A DNA stretch of 64,000 nt from Paenibacillus pabuli (GCF_039831995.1 NZ_JBDOIO010000004.1:620001-684000), one strand, 5' to 3'. Positions 26,310 through 34,692 are shown, numbered from the stretch's first letter. The notes: a model not told the origin generated them from the sequence alone. Translations and numbers: made by a program.

Positions 26310-26536
26310 TCGTTTTATTAGAATTGGTTAATAGGCTTTCAGGCTTAGGTATAAGGACTTGTATCTAATATTTTACGCAAGGTAGTCAAAAAATGTATAT
26401 TAATAAAGGAGAAAAAGTGCAATTGAACTATGCATAATTGGTGAAATTGCGAAATGATGAATGGGACTAAAGATTTATAGATGTACTAAAGGAACTAGTT
26501 TTCCTTGCCGATAAAATATCGAAGGGGAGAAACTAC

Positions 26537-27502
26537 ATGACAGAGAAATTAATTCGTCTGCTGCGTATACTTCAGGCTATACAAGCGAATCCCGGAATCT
26601 CAGCCAAGGAGTTGGCTGCGAAATGTGATACAACTGTACGCACGATCTATCGCGATCTCCGGATTTTGGACAGGGTTGCCCCTATCATGAACGAAGGCTA
26701 CGGCAAGGGTTATCGGTTTATTGGGAATTTCGCCTTGTATCCACTCGATTTCACGGAGCAGGAGGCCATGGTCTTCTCCATGCTTCCGTCTGTCCTGGAT
26801 ACTTCCCAATTGCCAGCTGAATTCGATGCAGCTTTTGACAAGGTGATGTCGGTGCATGCCAAGTTGAAATCCAGAAACAGCGATATCGTGGAAAACATTG
26901 CAGGTATCATTCGGATGGGAACGCCTGCATACCGGGAGGAAGGTAAAGACCCCAATCTGCTTATCCCGATTATTGAAGCCATTCTTAATCAGGAAACCAT
27001 ACGTACCCGGTATCGTACACTGACCAAAAATGATATTACGGTCCGCGAAATTGATCCCTATTATCTTATTCCACGCGATCAGCGCTTTTATCTCGTGGGG
27101 TATTGCCATCTGGTGCAGAAGGTGCGATTGTTTCGCATAAGCCGATTTCTGGACGTGAATCAGACAGGTACCCACTTTGACAAAGCGGATTTCAACATAG
27201 CGCAGTATATGAAAAATACGTGGTCTGTTGATCGAGGGGACGAACATATTCATTTCAAGGTGAGATTTACTGAAAAAATGGCACCGTACATAAAAGAAGA
27301 AGAAATGTTTGTTCGTCCGCGAATGACGGATCTGCCGGATGGCGGATTGTTATTCGAAGTCACATTAAACAGCAGTCGTGAGTTCCTGATGTGGTTATAT
27401 CAATTTGGCCCTCAAGCGGAGGTTCTTGAGCCCCGTGAGTTTCGAACAGAGATTCGCAAACAACTGACTCAATGGTTGGAGCACTATGAGGTAGATGAAT
27501 AA
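26537..27502 (+). CDS. HTH/WYL-domain transcriptional regulator (YafY type)
   Basis: The 321-residue protein starts with a winged HTH (NPGISAKELAAKCDTTVRTIYRDLRIL, readable as a DeoR-like helix pair ending TIYRDL) and continues with a WYL ligand-sensing region (residues about 140-215, IDPYYLIPRDQRFYLVGYC) and a WCX extension. WYL proteins sense nucleic acids or metabolites and often control stress or defence genes. AAGGGGAG precedes the ATG. It is followed after 56 bases by a HIRAN-like gene on the same strand. Confidence 0.9.
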   Translation: MTEKLIRLLRILQAIQANPGISAKELAAKCDTTVRTIYRDLRILDRVAPIMNEGYGKGYRFIGNFALYPLDFTEQEAMVFSMLPSVLDTSQLPAEFDAAFDKVMSVHAKLKSRNSDIVENIAGIIRMGTPAYREEGKDPNLLIPIIEAILNQETIRTRYRTLTKNDITVREIDPYYLIPRDQRFYLVGYCHLVQKVRLFRISRFLDVNQTGTHFDKADFNIAQYMKNTWSVDRGDEHIHFKVRFTEKMAPYIKEEEMFVRPRMTDLPDGGLLFEVTLNSSREFLMWLYQFGPQAEVLEPREFRTEIRKQLTQWLEHYEVDE

Positions 27503-27558
27503 TTGGTTTGATATTTTAACTCGAAACTTCAAAATAAGGAAAAGGAGAAGAACATGTT

Positions 27559-27921
27559 ATGAAAAGTAAGTTATTTGCCGCCATGGACCGAATGGAGCAT
27601 TATCATGGTATCCAGGCGTTAAATGTAGATGATACCGTATTTTTGGTTAAGGATCCCAATAATCGTACAGATCGTCAGGCGATCAAGGTTGTTATTCCTC
27701 CAATAGGCACAGTGGGATATATCGTGAACGACCCAGTAGTTGTTCCACACGGGTGCTGGGCAGGCTCGGGATTTTATGATGTTTTTCATCAGCAGACCTG
27801 TGCGAAGGTCCGGTTTGCCATGAAAGATATGGTTATTGTTGAGCTGATTGAAATGGTACATGTCCCTGTCCCCCAAATGGAGTCGTGGATTACAAGCTGG
27901 CAATCGCGGGAAAAAGCATAA
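27559..27921 (+). CDS. HIRAN-like small protein
   Basis: This 120-residue soluble protein contains DTVFLVKDPNNRTDRQAIKV followed by GTVGYIVNDP. That pattern (a Pro-Asn residue pair, then an Asp, an Ala-Ile strand and a GY turn) resembles the HIRAN domain, a small DNA-binding fold found alone or fused to helicases. The match is by eye only. It directly follows the WYL regulator with AAGGAG ahead of the ATG, so the two are probably co-transcribed and functionally linked. Confidence 0.6.
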   Translation: MKSKLFAAMDRMEHYHGIQALNVDDTVFLVKDPNNRTDRQAIKVVIPPIGTVGYIVNDPVVVPHGCWAGSGFYDVFHQQTCAKVRFAMKDMVIVELIEMVHVPVPQMESWITSWQSREKA

Positions 27922-27974
27922 CCGGTCCCTAAAAGCAATTGGGCAGCTTCGTTAGTCCTTCTGGCCAATTATAC

Positions 27975-29069
27975 TTATTGGCGGATAAGTCTTGTATAAG
28001 CTGCTTCCAGATGCATGGCAGTTCGGGACCAGCCAAACTGGTTCACGGCAATGGCCCGCCCAGCCTTACCAAGGGATTCGGCTAGCATCGGATCCCGAGC
28101 AAGCTTAAGAAGACAAGCAGCAAAGGGCTGAGGTTTGTCATAAGGAGAGACCAAGTAACCACTGCTGCCTGATTCGATAATTTCACGAATCCCCCCATTG
28201 TCTGAAGCGATGACAGGCAGGCCGGAAGCCATGGCTTCAACGTTAACCAGTCCGAAGGCTTCGTGCATTTGAGAAGGGCAGACCAGGCAATCAGCGGCCC
28301 GGTACAAGTGGTGTATCTGCTCATGGGCAATTTGTCCGAGAAAAGATGAACGTATCTTCAGTTTTCGGGCAAGTACACGCAGCTTGCGGACATAGACTTT
28401 CGGCCCCTTGCCCGCAATAATCAGCTGTACATCAACCTTCTGTTGCACAAGTCCTACTGCGCGAATCAGAATGTCCACACCTTTGCCTGGAATCAGTCTG
28501 CCTACATACAGCACAGAAAAGGGTTGTGAACGCTCTGATGGCGTGGAGTGTTTTCCATCGCTTAGCGCTGGAACGAAGCGGGTCAGATCGGCGCCCAGAG
28601 GGATGACATTCATCAGATGTTTCACCGAAGGGAACCTGCGTCCCAATCTTTCCCGGAGCGACAAACTGTTGACGGCGATGCAATCGGCTTGTCGTAACAA
28701 CGCTAATCTTGCGGGTCCAGGCTGAGCGAAGGTCAGAGAGTGAAGGAACAGAATCGCTGGGATATCAGGCAGGCTTCGTTTGATTCGGGCCAGGCAGCGA
28801 GGCCTGTTATCCACTTGAATCAGATCGAATGAGCTGTCCTTTATAAGCCGGATGACGGCCTGAATATATCGATCGGGACTGCTGGATGAAACACGGCGGA
28901 TCGTAATGCCTTCGAGCTGCTCTTTGGCCGGAAGACCGGGCATTTCGCGGCTGATAATGGTGACTTCATGACGTAGTGCAAGTTCGCGAGCGATGCCCAG
29001 AATGCTTATTTCAACTGAACCGTTTCCAGGCACAGGTAGTTTCTCCGGTGCGACCATCGCTATTTTCAT
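27975..29069 (-). CDS. GT4-family glycosyltransferase (CotSA-like)
   Basis: This 364-residue retaining glycosyltransferase has an N-terminal acceptor half (MKIAMVAPEKLPVPGNGSVE) and a C-terminal donor-binding half with YVGRLIPGKGVD and the HEAFGLVNVEAMASGLPVIASDNGG signature split around its catalytic Glu pair. The N-terminus resembles spore-coat protein CotSA and related cell-surface enzymes, but the sugar and acceptor cannot be told. AAGGAGG precedes the ATG on the minus strand. It is divergent from the small membrane protein gene at 29301. Confidence 0.87.
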   Translation of the reverse strand: MKIAMVAPEKLPVPGNGSVEISILGIARELALRHEVTIISREMPGLPAKEQLEGITIRRVSSSSPDRYIQAVIRLIKDSSFDLIQVDNRPRCLARIKRSLPDIPAILFLHSLTFAQPGPARLALLRQADCIAVNSLSLRERLGRRFPSVKHLMNVIPLGADLTRFVPALSDGKHSTPSERSQPFSVLYVGRLIPGKGVDILIRAVGLVQQKVDVQLIIAGKGPKVYVRKLRVLARKLKIRSSFLGQIAHEQIHHLYRAADCLVCPSQMHEAFGLVNVEAMASGLPVIASDNGGIREIIESGSSGYLVSPYDKPQPFAACLLKLARDPMLAESLGKAGRAIAVNQFGWSRTAMHLEAAYTRLIRQ

Positions 29070-29300
29070 TGGGCGGCTCCTCCTTGTCCGATACTCGTAA
29101 CGAATCTTCGTCCGTCACATCTTATGCTTCTACAAGGCATTTGGCGCCTCGGGAAGATAAGAAATGATTAGCGTGCTTGCGAACGAGACTTCGTACTGGA
29201 AGAAGAGTATATTTGTGCAAGTACCGATGAAATACGTATTTGTGATATAATGAACAGGTTGCAAATGATTCGTTACGTGGATAGAAACAGGAGGAAGATG

Positions 29301-29615
29301 ATGTTACATTCAACACTGGGCCGCTTCCGATTGCTGCTGTGGCTGCAGGGACTTTCATATGTATTATTGCTGTTTGTTGCATTTCCCTTGAAAAATGCAG
29401 GGATCCTGCCTCAATCGGTCACATGGTTTGGCAATCTGTACGGTTTTCTGTTTTTGATGTATATGTTGTTTATGGTTAGTCTGTATACGACGCAAAAGTG
29501 GCGTTTACGCCGTCCAATCGCTTTATTTTTTATATCGTTTATCCCGCTGGGGAATTTTGTCTATGATTTTTTCGTTTTTCGCAAAATGGATCAGGGTCAA
29601 GGTACCGTCAAATAA
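29301..29615 (+). CDS. DUF3817-type small membrane protein
   Basis: The 104-residue protein has three hydrophobic segments (LLWLQGLSYVLLLF, YGFLFLMYMLFMV, PIALFFISFIPLG) and the GRFRLLLWLQG start and PLGNFVYDFFV end typical of the DUF3817 family, whose function is unknown. I chose the second of two adjacent ATGs because AGGAGG lies 6 bases before it. It immediately precedes the Mn2+ riboswitch transcript. Confidence 0.8.
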   Translation: MLHSTLGRFRLLLWLQGLSYVLLLFVAFPLKNAGILPQSVTWFGNLYGFLFLMYMLFMVSLYTTQKWRLRRPIALFFISFIPLGNFVYDFFVFRKMDQGQGTVK

Positions 29616-29702
29616 AGCTTGACTTTGTGTAGCGTTGTGAATATGATGAGAACAGGTTATTTGAACCGTAAGAAATGCACCAACTAAAACTGTATATTCC
29701 TG

Positions 29703-29830
29703 ATGTTAAAGGGGAGTAGCTTTCACAGTAAAGTCGTCAATTCGGGATTATATCCCCGGCTTTATTGGCAGCAATTTGTTGTTAGCGAGACCTTTACCAA
29801 GTTTTCACGCTGGGTAAAGGTCTCTTTTTA
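29703..29830 (+). promoter_or_regulatory. yybP-ykoY manganese riboswitch
   Basis: The conserved AAAGGGGAGTAGC start, a following GTCGTCA, and the GCGAGACCTTTACC end are those of the yybP-ykoY class, which binds Mn2+. The last arm is also the 5' side of the first terminator, as expected for an expression platform. The gene after it encodes a TerC-family protein, a usual partner of this riboswitch. Confidence 0.88.
29788..29829 (+). terminator. First terminator of the Mn riboswitch leader
   Basis: AGACCTTTACC pairs perfectly with GGTAAAGGTCT over a 14-base loop and is followed by CTTTTT. Confidence 0.88.
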
Positions 29831-29840
29831 TGGATATAAA

Positions 29841-29876
29841 AGGATCTTTACCAGCGATGGTAAAGGTCCTTTTTTT
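29841..29876 (+). terminator. Second terminator of the Mn riboswitch leader
   Basis: AGGATCTTTACC pairs with GGTAAAGGTCCT (one wobble) around CAGCGAT-type loop bases and is followed by seven Ts. Its core repeats that of the first terminator only 12 bases earlier. Confidence 0.85.
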
Positions 29877-29909
29877 GTACATCATAAGGATACTAAGGAG
29901 GAGTCAAAT

Positions 29910-30728
29910 TTGGATTTGTCATTATTATTGGAGTATGGTTGGGTACTAATCGTCCTAGTAGTCCTGGAAGGATTGCTGGCAGCAGATAATGCTTTGGTGC
30001 TTGCGATTATGGTGAAGCATTTACCGGATGAGAAACGCAAAAAGGCGTTGTTCTACGGTTTGCTCGGGGCTTTTATCTTCAGGTTAGGTTCCTTGTTCCT
30101 GATCTCGTTCCTCGTCGATGTTTGGCAGGTTCAGGCGATCGGAGCGTTGTATCTTCTCTACATCTCGATTAACCACATTGCCAAGAAAGTTATGGGCAGT
30201 CGAAACAAGACAGACGAAGCAGCCGATGATGCACCGAAAAAAGCCAAGAAACAATCCGGTTTCTGGATGACTGTTTTCAAGGTCGAAGTAGCGGATATCG
30301 CTTTTGCAGTCGATTCTATTCTCGCAGCTGTAGCACTGGCTGTGGCGCTGCCACCAAGTGGATTGCCTCCCATTGGCGGGCTCGATGGTGGACAGTTTAT
30401 CGTCATCTTCCTGGGAGGATTTATTGGTCTCGTCATTATGCGTTTTGCAGCTTCGTTCTTCGTTAAATTGCTTCATTCCCGTCCAGGGCTTGAAGTGGCA
30501 GCCTTCGTTATCGTAGGTTGGGTAGGGGTTAAGCTTGCAGTTATTACGCTGGCGCATCCTTCTCTCGGTGTTCTGGATGAACATTTCCCGGAAAATAAAA
30601 TTTGGAAATTCGGATTCTATATCGTATTGATCACCATTGCGGTATGCGGTTGGTTCCTGTCTTCCAAAGTACCAGCCAAAGAGGATGAAAATCCGATTGA
30701 AGAGTTGGAAAAACAAGCGGAAAATTAA
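29910..30728 (+). CDS. TerC-family membrane protein, probable Mn2+ exporter
   Basis: The 272-residue protein has about seven helices and the TerC signature LEGLLAADNALVLAIMVKHLP, with the paired acidic AADNA and EVADIAFAVDS motifs thought to handle metal. In Bacillus the TerC proteins behind this riboswitch (MeeF/MeeY) export Mn2+ and support metalation of secreted enzymes. The start is the TTG at 29910, with AAGGAGGAG ahead; a longer in-frame extension would run through the riboswitch and is not real. A terminator follows. Confidence 0.9.
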   Translation: MDLSLLLEYGWVLIVLVVLEGLLAADNALVLAIMVKHLPDEKRKKALFYGLLGAFIFRLGSLFLISFLVDVWQVQAIGALYLLYISINHIAKKVMGSRNKTDEAADDAPKKAKKQSGFWMTVFKVEVADIAFAVDSILAAVALAVALPPSGLPPIGGLDGGQFIVIFLGGFIGLVIMRFAASFFVKLLHSRPGLEVAAFVIVGWVGVKLAVITLAHPSLGVLDEHFPENKIWKFGFYIVLITIAVCGWFLSSKVPAKEDENPIEELEKQAEN

Positions 30729-30765
30729 TTCCACAAGCTAAAACAAACCACATATGTTTCGTAAA

Positions 30766-30802
30766 AATCAGGGGCTGTAATGAAACAGACCCCTGATTTT
30801 TT
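30766..30802 (+). terminator. Terminator of the TerC gene
   Basis: AATCAGGGG pairs with CCCCTGATT, followed by TTTT. Confidence 0.85.
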
Positions 30803-30848
30803 AGTATATGCATATACATGCAGGACTGTTTATTTTCCAAGAAAAGGG

Positions 30849-30878
30849 TTGACATATCGAAACGAGTCCGATTAATAT
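30849..30878 (+). promoter_or_regulatory. Promoter of the short leader transcript before rtcB
   Basis: Perfect TTGACA, then 18 bases and TAATAT (or TTAATA at 17). It starts a transcript that would hold a 33-codon ORF, hairpins and a strong terminator within about 300 bases. Confidence 0.6.
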
Positions 30879-30912
30879 AAGACTTATCATTTACGAAGGG
30901 AGGCCGAAAGAC

Positions 30913-31014
30913 ATGATGGTTGGTTATGATGTTAGATTGACACAGAACCCAAGTCACATAGATACAACTGCATATCCAGCTCATCGTCTCTTTGGCCTCT
31001 TACGGGCGACATAG
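30913..31014 (+). CDS. Candidate 33-residue small protein upstream of rtcB
   Basis: An ATG pair at 30913/30916 follows AAGGGAGG at a good distance and opens a 33-codon frame ending in TAG. The product starts MMVGYDVRLTQNPSHID and ends RLFGLLRAT. It has no signal peptide or membrane helix, and I do not recognise it. The promoter, RBS and downstream terminator support a small gene or leader ORF rather than chance. Confidence 0.5.
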   Translation: MMVGYDVRLTQNPSHIDTTAYPAHRLFGLLRAT

Positions 31015-31085
31015 GAGAATCGGCATATCTTTTCACTGTTCATTATGCAGGCATGGATATGTCAATCTCGGCTTATATAGCGATG

Positions 31086-31124
31086 GAGAACAGACGTGTG
31101 GCATCTTCATGCCGTCCTGTTCTC
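31086..31124 (+). other. Stable hairpin in the rtcB-upstream transcript
   Basis: GAGAACAG pairs with CTGTTCTC, with inner GGCAT/ATGCC pairing. It has no T run, so it is a structural element and not a terminator. A weaker pair, GGCATATC with GATATGTC, lies just upstream (about 31022-31071). Confidence 0.5.
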
Positions 31125-31137
31125 TGTTATTGTCATG

Positions 31138-31177
31138 AAGAAGTCATGGGCGATCAGTCCATGACTTCTTTTTTTTG
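31138..31177 (+). terminator. Strong terminator 98 bases before rtcB
   Basis: AAGAAGTCATGG pairs perfectly with CCATGACTTCTT (12 pairs) and is followed by eight or more Ts. It lies after the small ORF and before rtcB, either ending a separate small RNA or acting as an attenuator. Confidence 0.9.
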
Positions 31178-31275
31178 TTGTATCGACTGAAGCGGATATG
31201 AATTATACGATACAAAAATCCCTTATTTTGAAAAATAACTAAAAGGATAAGAACAGGAAGGAAAAATCACCCTTT

Positions 31276-32739
31276 ATGAATACAGAATTGAATTTATTTA
31301 CAAGTCAAAACGAATTCCCTGGAGGCTATCGGCATGAAGTAAAATTGCCAGCGGGGGATTTGACGGTATACGCTGCACAGCAATTGTTTTCCTCACTGGA
31401 CTACAAAGTGTTTGAAATGGCCAACAACAATCTGCAAATCCCCGGCATTTCCTATATGAGTTATACCCCTGACGTTCATGTGGGTGTGGGAACCTGCATC
31501 GGTACTACGGCCGTATGGGACGCGAAGACGGGTTACGTGTCTCCATCCATTGTTGGCAGTGATATCGGCTGCGGTATGCGGGTGCATATGACCAACCTGC
31601 ACAAGAACGATCTGAAGGACGTAAAATTGCGCCGCAAGCTGGTTAAGGCCATTGAGAAGGTGCTGCCGATGGAGGCCAGTCAGCGGGGGCACTTCTCGGA
31701 TATCAGACTTGAACACATTGTTCGCAAAGGCTTGCACGGTCTGCCCAAAAAATATATTCCGGACAGCTATACACCGAAAAAATCAACATCCTTTACCCAT
31801 GTGGAAAGCAGCAAATTTGCCTACGATGAGGAAGGACTGAATCTGGTTCCGGATATGACATGGCATCGTGCGCATCGTCAGCTGGGCACTTTGGGCGGGG
31901 GCAATCATTTTGCAGAAATCCAGTCCATTGAGATCGCAGAGGAAAATCGTGAGATCGCTGAAGCCTGGGGACTGTATGATGGCCAGATTGTCGTCATGAT
32001 TCATTCAGGTTCCCGTGCCTGGGGCGGACATGTGAGTCAGACCAGCTCCGCAGCGATTGCCAAAGTGATGCAGCGAAACGGGCTTGGTACATCTGATCCA
32101 AGACTGGTTTTTGCTCCGTTGGAACATGCCGAAGGGCGTCATTACGTGAACATGATGTATTCCGCATTGAATTATGCTGTGGCCAACCGCCATCTGATCG
32201 CCTACGCTATTCGGGAGGCATTCCGGGACGTATTCGGACCCAAATGTGAATTCCGTACGCTATATGATCTGATGCACAATTATGCCTGGGAAGAGTCTCA
32301 TGCAAAAGAAGGTAGCGTATTTGTCCATCGCAAAGGAGCGACGCGTGCACTGCCTGCAGGCCACCTGGATAATCCGAAACCTTATATGGCTACAGGCCAT
32401 CCCGCGCTGATTCCAGGATCCATGGGGACGGCCTCGTATATCATGGTAGGTCAGCCGCAGGGCGAAGATAACTATTATTCGATCTGCCACGGTGCAGGAC
32501 GCATTCGTTCGCGTACAGCAACCAAGCGCCTGGTTTCGGTAGAGGATTTTGCATCCGCACTTGGCGTAGGTACCGAAGATGAGATAGTGGTGAATCAGCG
32601 TTCACTCGAATCGATTATTGATGAGTCGCCACAGGCATATAAGAATGTCGATGAAATTATTGATAGTGTTACCGGTGCAGGCCTGGCTCAAGTTGTAGCC
32701 AAATGCAAACCGCTTGCAGCCGTGAAAGGAGCTAAATAA
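31276..32739 (+). CDS. rtcB: RtcB-family RNA ligase
   Basis: RtcB joins RNA 2',3'-cyclic-phosphate or 3'-phosphate ends to 5'-OH ends with GTP and Mn2+, repairing cleaved tRNA or rRNA. The 487 residues contain the metal-binding SDIGCGM (Cys99), GGGNHF, HSGSRAWG and the guanylylation-site HGAGR (His405). AGGAAGGAA lies ahead of the ATG. The stop overlaps the start of the next gene (TAATG), an AAA ATPase, so the two are translationally coupled. No archease or rtcA was seen. Confidence 0.9.
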   Translation: MNTELNLFTSQNEFPGGYRHEVKLPAGDLTVYAAQQLFSSLDYKVFEMANNNLQIPGISYMSYTPDVHVGVGTCIGTTAVWDAKTGYVSPSIVGSDIGCGMRVHMTNLHKNDLKDVKLRRKLVKAIEKVLPMEASQRGHFSDIRLEHIVRKGLHGLPKKYIPDSYTPKKSTSFTHVESSKFAYDEEGLNLVPDMTWHRAHRQLGTLGGGNHFAEIQSIEIAEENREIAEAWGLYDGQIVVMIHSGSRAWGGHVSQTSSAAIAKVMQRNGLGTSDPRLVFAPLEHAEGRHYVNMMYSALNYAVANRHLIAYAIREAFRDVFGPKCEFRTLYDLMHNYAWEESHAKEGSVFVHRKGATRALPAGHLDNPKPYMATGHPALIPGSMGTASYIMVGQPQGEDNYYSICHGAGRIRSRTATKRLVSVEDFASALGVGTEDEIVVNQRSLESIIDESPQAYKNVDEIIDSVTGAGLAQVVAKCKPLAAVKGAK

Positions 32740-34046
32740 TGACAGTACAGAAGGAAAAAGAAGCAACACATATCCAGGCCATCTATGCATATGATCAAAT
32801 ACAGGACGACCAGATTCGAATCCAGGGTTATGCCACTTATGCACGCCTGATTCGGGGCATTATCGAAGCATTAAGCAGCAGGTACGGGGTTCGTTATGAA
32901 CTGTTTGCCAGTGATGATCCGAACAATGAATACTGGGAGCTTTTGAAAGAAGATTTGTTGAACGACAGTAACGACGTGGAACTGGTTGCCCGGATTTTCG
33001 AGGATCTGGAGCTGCGTACACTGCATTATGAAGATGATGGTGATGTGCCTACATACGGTGTGCATTATTCCATTCGCAACAACGTGTTTGCGTATCCCAA
33101 ATGGGGCGTAGCCCTCGTCCGTATTCCCTTTTTCCGGGATAATGGCATCTACAATGAGGACTTTGTGTTCGCGGTAGGTGAGGAGGAGCTGAAGCAGTTT
33201 CTGGGCAGTGTACGCGAACGGGAACGTCAGCAAAATATGAAAAAGGTCACGGTATATACCGATGCCCGCAATGGCAGTGAACGCCATGTAGAATCCATCA
33301 CCCGCTCGGTGGGAAGAGACGATGTGGTTCTTTCACCCCAGATCAAGCAGGATATTTTCCGCTCGCTGGATCAGTTCTTCGAAGCGGATCGCTCCTTCTA
33401 CCGGGAATATGACATTCCGTACAAAAGGGGAATTCTGCTGTATGGTCACCCGGGCAACGGGAAAACAACCTTGGTCAAATCGATTGCCGGCAGCATTCCC
33501 GGTCCAGCTGCATACTGGCAAATTACCGAATATACCAACAGTGAATCCGTTCGGGAAGTGTTCGAGGCGGCTAAACGCCTGGCTCCAATGGTGCTGATCA
33601 TTGAGGATATCGATTCGATGCCGGACGAAGTGCGCTCCTTCTTCCTCAATACACTGGATGGAGCCACATCCAAAGAAGGCATTTTCCTGATTGGCACAAC
33701 GAATTATCCGGAGAAAATAGATCCAGGTCTCATGAACCGTGCCGGACGGTTTGATCGTGCCTATGAAATTCCGCTGCCGGATGAAGCACTGCGATTGCAA
33801 TACTTGCAGCAGCGGGGATTTCAGGTCTTTGCCGGCGAAGAAGGAACGCATGAAGCTGCTCGGCTCACGGATACATTCTCCCTTGCACAGCTCGGTGAGC
33901 TATATGTCAGTGCTGCATTGGAATGGCATCAAAATGGCCGGACGGACATTGTACAAGTTATTCAGTCCATGCGGGGAGAGCTGGATAAGAGCCATAAGCA
34001 TAACTGGCTGACTCAGCCAGGAAAAGGACGAGCCGGCTTTTATTAA
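32739..34046 (+). CDS. AAA-family ATPase coupled to rtcB
   Basis: The 435-residue protein has an N-terminal region of about 190 residues without a recognised domain and a C-terminal AAA module with Walker A GHPGNGKTT (Lys242), Walker B VLIIEDID (Glu289) and an arginine-finger segment NRAGRFDRAYEIPLP. The module resembles the BCS1-like/classical AAA group that remodels proteins. The first codon overlaps the rtcB stop by one base. A role in supporting or controlling RtcB is inferred from this coupling only. Confidence 0.85.
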   Translation: MTVQKEKEATHIQAIYAYDQIQDDQIRIQGYATYARLIRGIIEALSSRYGVRYELFASDDPNNEYWELLKEDLLNDSNDVELVARIFEDLELRTLHYEDDGDVPTYGVHYSIRNNVFAYPKWGVALVRIPFFRDNGIYNEDFVFAVGEEELKQFLGSVRERERQQNMKKVTVYTDARNGSERHVESITRSVGRDDVVLSPQIKQDIFRSLDQFFEADRSFYREYDIPYKRGILLYGHPGNGKTTLVKSIAGSIPGPAAYWQITEYTNSESVREVFEAAKRLAPMVLIIEDIDSMPDEVRSFFLNTLDGATSKEGIFLIGTTNYPEKIDPGLMNRAGRFDRAYEIPLPDEALRLQYLQQRGFQVFAGEEGTHEAARLTDTFSLAQLGELYVSAALEWHQNGRTDIVQVIQSMRGELDKSHKHNWLTQPGKGRAGFY

Positions 34047-34139
34047 TCCTATTCACCACCAAATATTATACATCTCAATTGGATATACTACGGTTGTCTG
34101 CTCCCACATACAATGACTTTCGGGAGGTACAATTAAACC

Positions 34140-34235
34140 GTGAAGCTTTTGAAGGCCGAACGGAAAGGAAAAATGAATTTTTCCCTGCTGCGACGGGCTT
34201 GTCATGCGGATCTGAGGCATATGAACAAAAGGTAA
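34140..34235 (+). CDS. Possible 31-residue small ORF
   Basis: A GTG at 34140 lies 12 bases after GGGAGG, and an in-frame ATG follows GGAAAGGAAAA later in the same frame. The product is basic (it begins MKLLKAERKGK and ends RHMNKR). No clear promoter precedes it. The evidence is thin. Confidence 0.25.
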   Translation: MKLLKAERKGKMNFSLLRRACHADLRHMNKR

Positions 34236-34259
34236 TATACAACAATTTTTAATTCAGTT

Positions 34260-34285
34260 GTTTAAATGCTTCTGTAGCGGTTAAT
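34260..34285 (+). promoter_or_regulatory. Sigma-B-like element before the GlsB-type gene
   Basis: A perfect GTTTAA is followed after 14 bases by GTTAAT, a poor match to GGGTAT. It is noted because the gene after it is a stress-response membrane protein. Confidence 0.25.
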
Positions 34286-34328
34286 AGTAGACAGACAACA
34301 ACAAAAACTTTTAATTGAGGTGAATAGT

Positions 34329-34586
34329 ATGGGTTGGTTATGGTCATTAATTATCGGTGGTATTATTGGATGGTTGGCAGGTATGATTGTTGGTCGTGAC
34401 ATCCCAGGCGGAGTCATCGGTAACATTATCGCTGGTTTCATCGGTGGATGGTTAGGCGGCGTGATCTTCGGAGAAATGGGTCCTGAAATGGGCGGATTCT
34501 ACATCGTACCGGCATTAATTGGTGCCATCGTACTTGTAGCAATCGTAAGCTTGATCTTCCGTTCAATGGGTCGTAGTCGCGGGTAA
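34329..34586 (+). CDS. GlsB/YeaQ/YmgE-family stress membrane protein
   Basis: This 85-residue protein is almost wholly hydrophobic and glycine-rich: LIIGGIIGWLAGMIVG, GNIIAGFIGGWLGG and a third helix near the C-terminus, the usual three-helix pattern of the transglycosylase-associated/GlsB family. Members are induced by stress; the molecular function is unknown. The ATG at 34329 follows TTGAGGTGA; an in-frame GTG lies inside that site. It is a single-gene unit. Confidence 0.9.
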   Translation: MGWLWSLIIGGIIGWLAGMIVGRDIPGGVIGNIIAGFIGGWLGGVIFGEMGPEMGGFYIVPALIGAIVLVAIVSLIFRSMGRSRG

Positions 34587-34641
34587 CGAAGTTATTGCAC
34601 TACGAATCCATGGGAAATGAATGATGTTTCCCGTTTATAAT

Positions 34642-34692
34642 GAAGAGGTTGATGAAGAGCCATTCGGATGGCTTTCCATCAACCTCTTTTTG
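34642..34692 (+). terminator. Terminator after the GlsB-type gene
   Basis: AAGAGGTTGATG pairs with CATCAACCTCTT (inner GAGCC/GGCTTT pairing as well), followed by TTTT. Confidence 0.88.

Noticed and set aside
29703..29909. N-terminal extension of the TerC protein from an ATG at 29703
   Set aside because: The extra 69 residues are encoded by riboswitch and terminator sequence; the TTG at 29910 has a strong RBS.
31014..31138. T-box or other known riboswitch before rtcB
   Set aside because: No T-box AGGGTGG core and none of the aptamer patterns I know; called only an unassigned structured leader.
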